Shown here in pieces: positions 10,273 to 21,110 of a stretch of DNA of 64,000 nucleotides. The notes beneath the pieces are model-generated. The model searched no databases. It saw nothing but the letters and a program-made list of their open reading frames with translations, and was not told where the DNA came from. How positions within the stretch are numbered: the first letter of the stretch is position 1; the number at the start of each line of letters is the position of its first letter. Where the stretch lies: positions 2,675,551 through 2,739,550 of the forward strand of contig NW_020653713.1 in NCBI RefSeq assembly GCF_003589595.1, in the 5' to 3' direction. The DNA is from Hyposmocoma kahamanoa (taxonomy: Eukaryota > Arthropoda > Insecta > Lepidoptera > Cosmopterigidae). The position numbers and the translations under genes are program-made.

Positions 10273-11394
10273 ATTATATATACATTATCCCGTGTAAGCA
10301 ATAATAAAAAGTATTTAGCAACTATTGTCTATTCAAGTTAAGTGGATCCACTTGCAGCCATCTATAGGCTGATGTAGTACAGTACAGTGATAGGAAGTAT
10401 TGTTTACAAAATTGTTTCGACATAGCCAAAGACGAAGGTTAAACTGACCGGAGTCGCCTTGTTTTAGCCGTAAACTAGTTGAAGGTTCTAACTAGAGTTT
10501 ACACCACTCCCAAGGGGCAATAAATTCGTCAATAAAAGTTGAAAATTGCCTCCCCCAACCGAAGAACACCAAGCATACGAAATCACAGCACAGCGGCGAT
10601 CGATCAAGGAGCTGACAAAACAAATGACCGGAATAGCTTCGAACTTCGTAACGCATTATCTAACATTTCTTAGAGGCATTTTGAGGTGAGTGCGGCTGAG
10701 GTGCAAAGGACAAGCGCCTAGCGACTTAAAACGAATCAAAATAAATACAATAACAACAACATCATCCACTTACTTGAGAGAATTTAGTCCATAGGCGGCC
10801 GCGTGACAGTTTCCAAGGATTGCGAACTTAACACTTTCTTTTCTTTCACCGTTGGCGAAAGGCCTAGGTACTAAACATTCACAAATGTAAATATAACATA
10901 GAATTATTTACAGTTATACTGCAATACGGATCTAATCCGTCGCTATCTAATTTAAAAACCAACTATTCTCTCATAAGTCATTCGAACCGTAGACCTCTTG
11001 TCTAAAAACAGACGCTACAAATCTTGGAATGGATACCAGTGGCGCGGCGTAAAAATTGTCGTTAATACAGCCAGAGCAAAACAAAAATCACCTAACTTAA
11101 AAAAAAAAGTGCCTTGACGACACTTAAATATAACTTATTAGCACACAAGGTACTAGTATACTTCATTTCACTGATTAACTTATTTGTACACATAAATAAT
11201 ACGTCGAAATTTTCAGGCAAGCTGGTGAAAATCGAGTTACATGGATACCCTAAATATTGCAGATCAGCTAACAGAAGATCTAGTGGTTAGGAGCCGGGTT
11301 CTCTAATTAGAAAACTACCGAATGTGATAACATGCGATAGTATAACGAGCACAGCGAAACGCTTTTTCTACTCCAGCGAGCTATAGCCTGTCTA
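10273..11394. other. unassigned DNA
   Basis: I see no gene or repeat family in this stretch. Confidence 0.4.
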
Positions 11395-11500
11395 TTTTGA
11401 AGACGAAGTACAATATGACAGAGTATGACCTTACAAAAAACAATTCAAATGAACTTATGCTCAGCAGTTGGACGAATAATGGGCTGATGATGATTCAAAT
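11395..11500 (+). mobile_element. RTE-like LINE 3' terminus
   Basis: The terminal block ATGCTCAGCAGTTGGACG followed by GGGCTGATGATGATT is the signature end of RTE-type LINEs in Lepidoptera. A similar block at 18020-18065 reads GTGCTCAGCAGTGAGACG. Only the last part is kept, with no recognisable protein. Confidence 0.5.
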
Positions 11501-11987
11501 AAAACAAGTTGGGTGAATATTCAGTCGATAGTCGATAGAATATTTATCGATTGCAATCACTAGCGACCTCGCAAGCGGGCAACACTTTTGCACAATGAAT
11601 GAATTTTACTCCATCTTGAAAAAGGACAGACTATAAGCAAGCTGTAATTTACGTTAGTAATTACTAACATAGCGTGCGAATGCAAAATATGCTTATATTA
11701 AGAGTCATATGTGTGGTTGGCTGCAGTGTAACAAGGTCTGTTTCGTTCCGTTTATGCGTTCAAATGTCAACTCAAAGAGCACATTCTAAATCTACAAAAC
11801 ACGTGTGGAACAATTTTATTTGTGTAATGCGCCTCAAAATACAAAATTAAATAGAAAAAGCAGAGTGAATCTTTGTTGGGACATTAGCTGAATGTTTCCT
11901 ATTTAATTATATTGTTTCATGTTTAAGTTTTTATTTAACTCGCGTACACGTTTTGTTTTTATTTTATTCATATATTTTTATTTCTTT
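11501..11987. other. unassigned DNA
   Basis: Nothing recognisable. AT-rich with scattered CG. Confidence 0.4.
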
Positions 11988-12165
11988 TAATCGGCATTTT
12001 CGAAAAGGGTCCACTGAAAACCAGCGCTGTGGCCCTGCCGCAGTATTAGCTGAGTTGGGTCCTTTTCAGTGCAATAATACACTTTTAATACTAATTATTA
12101 ATATTGTACTCCACGTGTATTGTGCTGAATAAATTACTTTTCTTTCTTTCTTTCTGTCTGTACAA
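11988..12165 (+). mobile_element. non-LTR retrotransposon 3' untranslated end with CTTT tail
   Basis: Same type as 6536-6790: GTCCACTGAAAACCAGCGCTG, then an AT-rich stretch, then GAATAAATTACTTTT and a short CTTT array (12140-12160). It represents a 5'-truncated LINE insertion on the plus strand. Confidence 0.6.
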
Positions 12166-14726
12166 ATATGCGTAGATTTCACTGTTGAAACTCTGTGCGA
12201 GTACACGGTTAACAGATCGCTGAATTAGAGCGCTTTTCTAAAAGCCTTTTTTACTTTTCCGCACACCGGTTTCCAAAACTAAATATAGGAAGTATGTAAT
12301 AAGGTTGTACAATATGAGCGCCTCAGCTTCCGCGCTCGCTGGCTCTTGTGCTTTGTGCTGAAATATAACGAGCGTGATTTATGCAGGTGCACACCGCAAT
12401 CACGCGCCATTGTGTTGCGGCGGGAAGGTAAGACATGGGGTTGGATAGTGGTCCCGATTGGAGGGCGAATTTCACAAGTATTTAGAGAGAAAGTTAGCTC
12501 TAACCTCGAACAACGACGACTGGTAAACGGAAATTAACTAGCTATGCCCTGATTTTACCACTTGCATGAAAAAACATACTTGTAATGGTCACTCGTGTGG
12601 TCAATAATATGCTTGTAAAGCCCAGACTATAAACAATGCGTTTGTGTTTAGTAACTTTCGAAATGTTAGCACCTAGATTTTTCAGGAACAAGCCGAAGTT
12701 TGTTAAACATTAAGGCAACTGAAGCAATCTTTCTTGTGATGTGAAGGTACTTATAGAAAACTCTATAGCATGATTTATGGGCTAGGAGCACGGCTGAATG
12801 GAGGCGTGGCACGCGCGGCCACGCAATCGTGACCGGCGGGAGAGGCGCTATGTGCGGCATGCCGCAGCCACCACTGGACTTTGCAGGGGTATATGTTAGG
12901 CATTACCCTTTTTACTACACAACTACAAAAACCAAATGATCTGCAAGAAGCACATAGAAAGATACGTAAGGTCTGCTGGTTCGTTACGTGGTTTAACTAT
13001 AACTTATAACAACCGAAATGTATTCATCTGGCTTGTGTACCGACTCGTATGTAATTTTGTAGTAACAATTCAGTAAGTAAGCAATTATTATTAATTAAAA
13101 CAGTAAATCTGTCAGCCGTGATCTTGATATCTGTAAAACGCTCGAAAATTTGGTTTCTTAAAAAAAAAGTTTGTAAGTTGCCTTCCATTGATAACAAAGG
13201 AAGTGAGTTGAGAATTCTGTCACTTTTATACGAAATCGAACAGAGCTTGAGTGTAATATGTGATTGAATATAAAAAAAAACTCAGTTATGGCCCACATAA
13301 GACGAGCTTACCAGGAGCTCATTCATCCGTATTGCTTTAGTTTCTATTTCCGCCAGCATTACGAAAGGCGCACCTTCAGCTTTATGCGAGCCGTAAAGTA
13401 AAGCGTTTAAGCCTTAATCAAGTTCGAATAACTACCGAAATGAGAAAATCGGAGCTAACTGAATACTGAAAAACGGGAGTGTTTGCACGCTCCCATCGGC
13501 ATCCTCTTTAAGTCCGTCGCGGGCACTTTTTGCCGTTTTCAATTCGCACGACGATCAATTAGAAAGGTTTAATGGATTTGGATGTCATCAGGGCAGCGAT
13601 CGATCACCCGGAATAAGTACATTAACCAGAAGTTAGTGGATGTAGCCGCGGTCTCTTCTGATCGATGGGCCCGCACCGGCGCGTCGCGCCGTATGCCCGA
13701 CTTCACTTTTTTGCCCCGAAACGTACAGAAAATGTGATGGCCCTCCGATTCATCCATCACGCCGCTTAATAATTTACGACGAAGAGAATAATCATCCCCT
13801 TATTTATCACACTGAGCGACGACAGAATCGTTCCTTCTATAATTCATCTACAAAACTAGTGACTGTAGTTGTCTTTAACCAATCACAATATTGGAAAGAT
13901 CCTGCCTGAAAAGTAAATAATTCATTAGGAAATAAAAATTAACTCGGAGAATAACAGTTAAATCGCAAAACTATAATGAAATGAGGCGAGGTAGGTTCGT
14001 TTTCGTGCATCGACCGCTGCGGTTAAGTGATGCAGTCACGGAAATGCCAGTGATTAAAAACCTTAAAAAAAGAAAATGAACAGGTAGCTTTCCTAGCTTG
14101 CGTGTCGGCGGTGCAGCCTGTGAATAAATATTGCATTACCCCATGCTATTTCGTTGATGGCTTATTTGTGTACTATTTACATCAGTGCAACGTTCACGTT
14201 ATCGGCACGTTAAACGTTACATTTTATTGAAAAAGCTGGTTGCATTTTTATTTTGGATCCAATTAAGCAAATTCCAAGAATAGACGCGTCAATTGTAACG
14301 TACGGAAACGGATCCGGCAACACATGCGGGCGCGTAAATAACTCAATGTAGTCGTTAATTACACGAGCGATCTTGAATGAGCATCTCTGCCGCGAACGGG
14401 ACGCAATCGAATGGAATTGTTGGAATTCGGAACGCTTTGCTCGAATGTGTAATAACTAATAACAAACGTTGGGGATAATGATTTAATGCATTGTGATAAT
14501 TAATAAAGTGGAGGGGACGTGTTTCGATTCAATTATCTATGTACCTACTTTGATTTTGGCAGATCAATACCCGCAGATATGCCGCCGGCATTAATTGAAC
14601 ATTCGTTCTGCAAAAACGTGTTGAGCAATTTAAAAACTAGGCCTCGGAATGTCACTGAGAGATAATTATATTGACGTCACAATATACGAATGAAGTAACT
14701 GACGTTAAGAACAATAGGAAACTTTT
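12166..14726. other. unique, repeat-poor stretch
   Basis: About 2.5 kb without matches to any repeat family in the window. Balanced, CG-containing patches occur at 12770-12890, 13300-13770 and 14230-14460. Short frames (for example 12346-12537 plus and 13760-13569 minus) lack motifs. It may contain conserved non-coding sequence or an unrecognised small exon, but I see no direct evidence. Confidence 0.4.
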
Positions 14727-15140
14727 GAATGAAATATTCTTTATTGCACATAAATTTACAGTTAAAATACAATACAGTAACTTAGGTATAAAGATAGTAT
14801 CGGAGGTATAAAGATAGTATAATAGAAGAAATAGATTTAGTTATTTTAAAGTTCAAATTATCTTTTTATTCATTTAATACTTGAGAACTTTTGAGAGTTT
14901 ACTACTTGAGTGCAATATAACGAGAATTTTTGAATAGAAGAATGTAAAAAACACACTGTTACCATTGTTAACGTGTTCGCGTGTCAACTTTAGCTCGATT
15001 TAAATTATTATCGATTTAGAGTTGTTTATTGTAGATTAATTTTTGTACCATAAAATACACTAAATTCAACAGATAGTACGATAATGCGCAACACACGGCC
15101 TTATTGCTATGTGGCAATTTCTTCCAGGCAACCTTAAGAT
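14727..15140 (-). mobile_element. LINE 3' end, minus strand
   Basis: In the sense direction it ends TTTATGTGCAATAAAGAATA, a polyadenylation-like terminus. Further upstream it has AGCAATAAGGCCGTGTGTTG, which corresponds to AGCAATAAGGCGGTCCATTG at 20990-21020. The two copies differ between these anchors. The read-through peptides share SNKAVxCAL, but there is no functional frame. Confidence 0.5.
14784..14820 (+). repeat. short direct duplication
   Basis: The 17-mer AGGTATAAAGATAGTAT occurs at 14784-14800 and 14804-14820, separated by CGG. It is a local duplication inside the LINE tail. Confidence 0.9.
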
Positions 15141-15253
15141 AAAACTTTTCTTGAAAAATAGTAGCAGAAACAGATACAGCAATATCAAGTAGGTACATTA
15201 ATAAACGAACTGCCTGTACAATTCAAAACTAAAATTATGGAACACAATATTAA

Positions 15254-15555
15254 GGTGAGTCCATTGACTTACAAATAAATGGACGACGGGTCTAATACAA
15301 AAACCACGAAAAAAATGTCCCATGTCAACCTATTTAAACGTAGTGACATGTAAAGGAATATGAAGAAGCTAAAACGTTGAATTTAAATTGTAATGTCATC
15401 GCAGTACTGTCTAATTTTGCTTGCTTCGCTGTCAGTCGAACAAACGAAGACTAAAACGTGAATGACGCTCTGTATACGATTTTAACGCCCTATAAGTTCG
15501 GACACTTTTTAGCGCGGACCCGACGTCCATATAATTGTAAGTCAATGGGTGAGTC
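15254..15555 (+). mobile_element. hAT-type miniature element with 8-bp target duplication
   Basis: The element spans 15262-15547 and is flanked on both sides by GGTGAGTC (15254-15261 and 15548-15555), a perfect 8-bp direct repeat. Its ends are inverted repeats of about 29 bp that begin CATTGACTTACAA and continue to GGACGNCGGG. A shorter copy in the opposite orientation lies at 48235-48435, also with a perfect 8-bp duplication. An 8-bp duplication is characteristic of the hAT superfamily. There is no transposase, so it is non-autonomous. Confidence 0.88.
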
Positions 15556-16074
15556 ACTAGAGGTGACGCTGGAAAATCTGTTTCGCTAGATTAAATGGTT
15601 TAGATATTTAGTATTAAATATAATAGAATTACAAAAAAATACGATAGACCTAAGGACATTGTCTAAAGAATGTGCTACACGATAGGATGCACTTTATCCG
15701 ATTTTTCCAGATATAAAATCTGGAAAACATGTTAAAATAAACACTAAAAGTAATTATGTAAGAATAAAATATACGTGATATGTATTTCTATGATTAAGTA
15801 TTTCTCTTTAAGTACCATAGAGAACCGTTTTAGAAAACGTTTTGGTTTTCAACTGAAGCCATATCGTTATTATTTTCATATTTATTTATTCCAAAAACTT
15901 GGAAATTGCTCAGCGGTTTAACGACACGCCGCGGCGCCCGCTGCCCCGTCAGTCGCCATCGGGCGCTTGTCGACTTCGGATCTGTGTCAAAATTTCTCCG
16001 CCTCTTCTTATTTCTATTCATATTAATGTTAAACACGCGGATGCGGGAGGCCAGGTGCTGTCTCCGTACCTCAC
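15556..16074. other. unassigned DNA
   Basis: AT-rich up to about 15890, then a short balanced patch (15900-16010) with overlapping frames on both strands and no motif. Confidence 0.4.
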
Positions 16075-16252
16075 CTCCTACACACAGTCAAGGGGCTATG
16101 CCATGACTGTGGTATGACAACCATAAATTACAGTCAAATTCACGAGAGAAGTAAATGTTGGCCATACAAATAATTCTCCCGGCCCGGAAATCGAACCCTT
16201 GACGACTGCGTTGTAGTCAAGCATGGTTACCGTTCGGCCACGGAGTCAGTTA
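16075..16252 (-). mobile_element. Rep-C tRNA-derived SINE
   Basis: In the sense direction it has GTGGCCGAACGGTAACCATG (A-box region), a B-box variant GGTTCGATTTCC and the body blocks TTTGTATGGCCAAC and CTCGTGAATTTGAC. It is diverged from the copies at 10045 and 37948 and ends in a different 3' stretch (CATGACTGTGG-type). Confidence 0.75.
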
Positions 16253-16344
16253 ACATTGACAAGTAAATATTGTCACCTCTTTCAACACATTTTTTAAAGC
16301 TAATATAACATGGAGTCTTAATGTAAACTTATTATGTCATAGAT

Positions 16345-16425
16345 ACATGCCGTACAGGCATTCGAACCGCCTACCTGGCAACTGAAACTCAACCATTCTT
16401 CCACTACACTACCACAGCTGTATTA
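16345..16425 (-). mobile_element. tRNA-like SINE head
   Basis: In the sense direction it reads GGTAGTGTAGTGGAAGAATG (A-box-like) and, about 30 bp on, GCGGTTCGAATGCC (B-box-like). Acceptor pairing is poor, so it is better read as a SINE head or tRNA pseudogene than a working tRNA. Confidence 0.45.
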
Positions 16426-16912
16426 CAAACATTTACATACATATTCGCACTGTTATTGCAATAGTGTTGTAACTGAAAATATGTGAAATTAGATATTATA
16501 GTATTGCTGAATTTTTTCTATTATTTTTAAATATATTTGGCAAGTAGGAAACTGTCTATGTCTATTATAAAGTTCAACCTACATTTTTAAAGTTCAACAT
16601 AAATTTTAATCTATTCTGAAAAAGTATACTTTTTTAGTTAATACACTATTGTATTAACAGTAATATATCAAAACCAACAAATAATAAACAACGTTAACGT
16701 AAACGCTTAAGTAATTAAGGTTAAAGAAAATGCATATGACTTAGATGGATTACGCTTTACAAGGAGGTCGAAAAAGCCTTCTGCGGCGCTTTAAAATATT
16801 GCACGTAATGCAGAGTTAACTTATTTGGTTTTAAAGTACTTAGTTCGTTTCACGCGTCGGAATTTTAGAATAATTAATTATTTCTAGAAGTTCTCGAAAA
16901 TTTTCATCTTCA
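16426..16912. other. unassigned AT-rich DNA
   Basis: Nothing recognisable. Confidence 0.5.
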
Positions 16913-16914
16913 AC

Positions 16915-17065
16915 AATAGAAGCCCTGCCCAATGGTATGGACCCCTGAAACAGAGGCCGTGGGCTCGAATCCGGGCATCTCACTTTTGAGTTTCTCGGAA
17001 TTTATGTGCGAAAGGGAGATGCTGATGACCATTAATGCCCTCATCTTATTTAGCCTGTCCAGCAA
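16915..17065 (+). mobile_element. tRNA-derived SINE
   Basis: The head is GCCCAATGGTATGGACCCCT, then GAGGCCGTGGGCTCGAATCC (B-box GGCTCGAATCC), then body ATCTCACTTTTGAGTTTCTC. This head-plus-body arrangement is usual for lepidopteran tRNA-related SINEs. Single copy in this window. Confidence 0.6.
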
Positions 17066-17555
17066 ATTTATATATTTAATTATCCTACATTAATGAAAAC
17101 TAAATTATAGATAAAAATTGTCACAAATCAAAGTGGCAATTTATTTTGAATAAAAAAAAAATATTTGTAATTCTGTGGCATTTCCAGTTCAGTATTAATG
17201 GTGGCGAAAAATGACAGATTACAATCTATTCTAAATATTTTTGTTTTATTTATTGCATGACATGGATATGTACTCAGGGTCGTCAGATGTGTGAGTTGCA
17301 ATACACCTTGTTTTTAAGGAAAACAAATTCGGTGAGATCACAATTAGCTGGTATACGAAGCGTAGCTGAATGCTGAAGCGCAGTTGGGTATTTTTTTCCA
17401 ACATACTTATATATGGAATGTAATTGTACAAGTTTGTTCAATTATTAGACAGTTATAGGTTAGGAAAAGTAGTTTTTATTATTAAATATATAAAGATCCA
17501 CTGCTTTAAAAGAAAACCGAAGAATAGATTCAGAATCTCATAGATTTCGGAGTGT
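17066..17555. other. unassigned AT-rich DNA
   Basis: I see no gene or family here. The minus-strand frame 17431-17246 has no motif. Confidence 0.4.
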
Positions 17556-17835
17556 GCGCAGGAACTTTTCGATTTGGTTCCACTATCACCGTTCCTCCTT
17601 CGGTCGACTAGAAGGTCCGGAACACTCCATCCTTATGTCGTTGATATACCACCCATTCGCGCTATACTTCCTCCTTTCTGATGCGTACGGCAAAGGAATG
17701 GAACATGTTTCCCGAAAAGTACAATTTGGGGCTATTCAAGGCTAAAGTGAATAGGCGTTTTTTAGGCAAACGCGTACCATCGTCGCTTAGCATCAGGTGA
17801 CATTGTGGGTAAGCGTGTGTCTATTATTGATTAAA
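17556..17835 (+). pseudogene. non-LTR retrotransposon, reverse-transcriptase C-terminus
   Basis: From 17628 one frame reads HPYVVDIPPIRAI; after a one-base frameshift the next reads SSFLMRTAKEWNMFPEKYN and then LGLFKAKVNRRFLGKR with a stop at 17798-17800. This is the standard C-terminal end of a lepidopteran LINE ORF2 (P-Y-V-V-D-I-P, W-N ... P, YNL..FK..VN..L motifs). After the stop comes a short 3' tail ending TATTGATTAAAAAAAA. The catalytic reverse-transcriptase core is not present; it is a 5'-truncated copy. Relatives lie at 20655, 37072, 43394, 50284 and 63135. Confidence 0.75.
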
Positions 17836-18014
17836 AAAAATCTAGGTCTTAAGTTCTTTAAAATGCGCCATGTGTAACTTATGGACATGCCAGTTTAACG
17901 TTATTTGCAGGGCACGGTCATCGTCTTTGAATTTAACATTTACCATGAGCTGATCGGTGAAGGAAAACGGCGTAATGAAACCTGCACGTCGAAGGTCACA
18001 ACCCTCTGAAAACT

Positions 18015-18090
18015 GGACCAGCATGGCTTGACTTGAGACCCGTGCTCAGCAGTGAGACGTACAAATGGGTTCATGATGGTGATATTCAAC
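18015..18090 (+). mobile_element. RTE-like LINE 3' terminus fragment
   Basis: The block GTGCTCAGCAGTGAGACGT followed by GGGTTCATGATGGTGAT parallels the end at 11450-11500. It is only a short terminal piece. Confidence 0.4.
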
Positions 18091-19551
18091 AATAAAGTGA
18101 CGCATTTGAAACGATTTTACCACTAACTGCATGCGACTCAATTATTTTTGATAAACAGCCCGTTCCGGGATCACACGGTACCCGCATTTGGGTTCATTCG
18201 GGTTCAGTTGCAACTTTAAACCGACTCCCGGTTCAGTTGTTTTCGGATCTGGGGGTCTACTCTTATTCTTCACGGACGGAGAACGAGAATAGACCATCTG
18301 AATCGCGTATATATGTTTTGCTCTAATAAAACGTTTAAGGCTTATTACACGTCCGTAAGATGAGAAAGAAAGAAAGGCTCTGTAGAGAGCTAGAAACGCG
18401 ATTTAAATCAGAAATTAATAGTTTTATTTCCAATATAAGTATAGGGTTTAAAGTTTCATCATCATAATCGTGTCCCCCCAAAGACACCTTCGGATAAGGA
18501 AATTTAATCTTTATGAAAATAAGGTTCATTTTTCAATCAATCAAATCATTTAATTAAATTAATTTATAAGTACTAAGTGTTAATTACAAAAATGTCAAAT
18601 TTGAATTTTATAATTCCATGCATGTCGTTATTTTGTCGTGGTTAGCTTTAATTACTTTAGTCAGTTATTCTATTTTCTTGTTAGTTAAATAAACAATCGC
18701 TGACTTTATTATATCCTTCCCTAGTCTAGTTTTTAAAATTGGCAATATAGTTTGTATCAAGTATATGATTTGGCAGCTTATTGTACAGTTTTGGCGCCAT
18801 CGCACAAATATTTCAAAATATATATACACATGTACAACAAAGCTAAAATTAGAGATAGCAATAAAAAACCCATAGAACTTTACAGAATGAAGTTAAAAAG
18901 GAAAAGCCTTTAGCTCTTCCTGACGCCCGTTAATTTTTATTGAAGCCATTTCAATAACTATTTGGATTTAAAAGAGCTGGCTGGACAGGCTTACTTAAAG
19001 TTTTAAGCGCCTATTTACGGCGTCGTATTCAGGGTTTATAGGAAAGAATGAATTACCTAGGTAAAGATTATTATATACTACCTACTTTAGATTAATTACT
19101 GTACCAATAATAGATTCCTTCACCGTCGGGGTAGGTAGATAGGTAGATAGACAACTTGCCGCTAGATACGATCCTTCAGCTCACTAATTTATAAGTATAA
19201 TTTAAATTCAGGAAGTAAGATATAGAATATGTCGTCAGGGTTTTGTAAAAAGGCTGAAGGCGCTATTTCGAAAAATTGTTCAGGGGAGCATGTTTACGAC
19301 AATTTTAAAATAAATACGTTCTGAAACTATTTCTAACTACTGCAGTCTTATGTCTGTTTGGTACTAATTAATATGTTTTAGTTTATTCTAATTTCTATTA
19401 ATAATTAATAATAAATTGAACTTAATAAAAATTCATTCAATAAAATAATTTGTAAAACTTAATATAGCGTAAATTGGAATGTTTTCTTTGTAAAATTAAA
19501 AATAAGGTATTAAATTAATAACTATTGTAACTATAGTGAAAAAATAGGGTG
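18091..19551. other. unassigned DNA
   Basis: Mostly AT-rich. At 18255-18296 an imperfect inverted repeat pairs GGTCTACTCTTATTCT with AGAACGAGAATAGACC across a 10-nt spacer (13 of 16 positions). Short GGTAGATAG repeats lie at 19131-19151. No gene seen. Confidence 0.4.
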
Positions 19552-19730
19552 GTTTGCATCAATATTAGACATAACTGGTTGAAGACTGTACCACCTCAGT
19601 CAACCGTGACCATGGGACCTGTAAAGGGCCCGAAACGTCGGTTTGTTTGAAAAAACAAATATACGCGATTTAAATCCGGAAAAATAGTTTCATTTCCTAT
19701 GTGTAACAATCGCGAAAACCTAAGAACTCG
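19552..19730 (+). mobile_element. retroelement 3'-end fragment (GAAACGTCGG type)
   Basis: It contains CCACCTCAGTCAACCGTGAC, CTGTAAAGGGCCCGAAACGTC and ATACGCGATTTAAATCCGG. I recognise this ordered set as a dispersed lepidopteran retroelement end, possibly of a Penelope-like element, but only one clear copy is here. Weak echoes of GCGATTTAAATC occur at 18396 and 40692. Confidence 0.45.
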
Positions 19731-19756
19731 ATAAATACGTTCTGTTTTAAAAGCGG

Positions 19757-19818
19757 TAGTTTAGTAGCAGCAGAACTCCCTGCGACAGTTTGTCCACGGA
19801 AATACTCTGCCGCCCGCT
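19757..19818 (+). mobile_element. Rep-A head fragment
   Basis: GTAGCAGCAGAACTCCCTG, then GTTTGTCCACGG and ACTCTGCCGCCCGC, match the first ~60 bp of Rep-A in order. The rest is missing. Confidence 0.6.
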
Positions 19819-19994
19819 AATTAAAACTTAGAATAATAAAATTGTTTAATGTTATTTCAGCTATGCATCGTTAGGGTAAGTTCCAATAAGTCGAACCCGT
19901 TAACTAATTGTAACTGTTTTAAAAGAGAATTTTGTGAATCTATTGCTGTTTAAAACGGATATTTGACCATTTGCTACGTAGCCGCGTTTAGTTA

Positions 19995-20222
19995 GTGTAC
20001 GACAGTACTGCTACCTTAATAGAAATAGTTAGTAGAAGGGTAAGGGTGCTGGTGCATGGGACATTTCAACTTTTGTCTCAGGGTGACGGGCGCAGCGGTA
20101 GTGCCCCTCAGGCCTTTGCGGTTTAAAGCTCTGAGTGGCACTGCAACTGTTATAGACAGACGTGTCGCTTACCACCAGACGCACGACTTACTCGTCCCGT
20201 TACTTAGTATCATAAAAAAAGA
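19995..20222 (+). mobile_element. Rep-A copy with internal deletion
   Basis: It starts near GACAGTACTGCTACC, lacks the first hairpin, and continues from GGTAAGGGTGCTGGTG to CGTCCCGTTACTTAGTATCA and an A run. The second hairpin is nearly perfect. The open frame through it (20056-20307) is a by-product. Confidence 0.85.
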
Positions 20223-20654
20223 CAAAGAACCTACTTGGACATGCTGGTTTAATCATGTTTTCCTCCACCATAAGCGAGAGGTCACAGTCAGGTATGGCGA
20301 CCCATAGAGATTCGACCATTCACCTCTCAACGGAGAAGGAACCATTTTCCTAATTGGCTACAATGTTCTATAGAATACGTACCAAGCTTTAATAAAGTAT
20401 ATGGATAGTATAGTCTTTATACAAGGGTGAACGGACGTAGCGGCAAAAATGGCGACCTGTGCCCTTTACGCTTCATTGCTTTTCATAGTTTCTTTGCTTA
20501 CACACGCCGACGGGACATACGGTCTCTTTGAGCTTTCCTAGATCTCTTTGAAATTCCATTATCTATAAAAATAAAAGAATCGGCACTCAACGGGTCTACC
20601 GTTGAGAAGTTAAATAGGCCAGAAAGAAGAGAAGGTGAATGTAATGCATACATA
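20223..20654. other. unassigned DNA
   Basis: Nothing recognised. Confidence 0.4.
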
Positions 20655-20805
20655 TACACACGCAGAAAGGCCTTGGTTAATGGAATGCCTCAGCCTACGG
20701 ATTTCTTACCCGTTCAACTATGCATGGACCTTTTTAAAGCGAGAGTGAATACGTTCTCAGGCAGGTTCCGTGAGTCACTAATCAACAGGTGAATAAGGCG
20801 GTAAA
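20655..20805 (+). pseudogene. non-LTR retrotransposon, reverse-transcriptase C-terminus
   Basis: From 20664 the frame reads RKALVNGMPQPTDFLPVQL and then CMDLFKARVNTF, with a stop at 20790-20792. It aligns in layout with the LINE C-termini at 17628-17800 and 50293-50388 (W-N/V-N, P, FP, LFKARVN). It is a 5'-truncated, decayed copy. Confidence 0.55.
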
Positions 20806-20911
20806 TTTAAATTTAACATTAATTTATTTGCTCGTAATAGGTACACAGGTTATAAACGTATTACAAGAAATTTTAATTTTAAGCAATAATTATAATTTTT
20901 ATGATTATTGC

Positions 20912-21110
20912 TTGAATTATCTTTTATTGCAAATTAAATAAATTACAATCACAACATAGTACAATAACGTAATTATCGTAAAATAAATTAATGCGCAATG
21001 GACCGCCTTATTGCTATTTTTTCCAAACAAATTAAGTCTTCTAATAAAAGTGTTTATTATTATTTTAATTATAAAGACATATTTCATACAATATGTTTTC
21101 CGGAACAGAC
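20912..21110 (-). mobile_element. LINE 3' end, minus strand
   Basis: It shares the AGCAATAAGGCGGTCCATTG anchor (sense) with the element at 14727-15140, followed toward the 3' end by an AT-rich stretch and TTGCAATAAAAGATA. The read-through peptide again has SNKAVHCAL. This is non-coding tail sequence of a truncated LINE. Confidence 0.45.
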
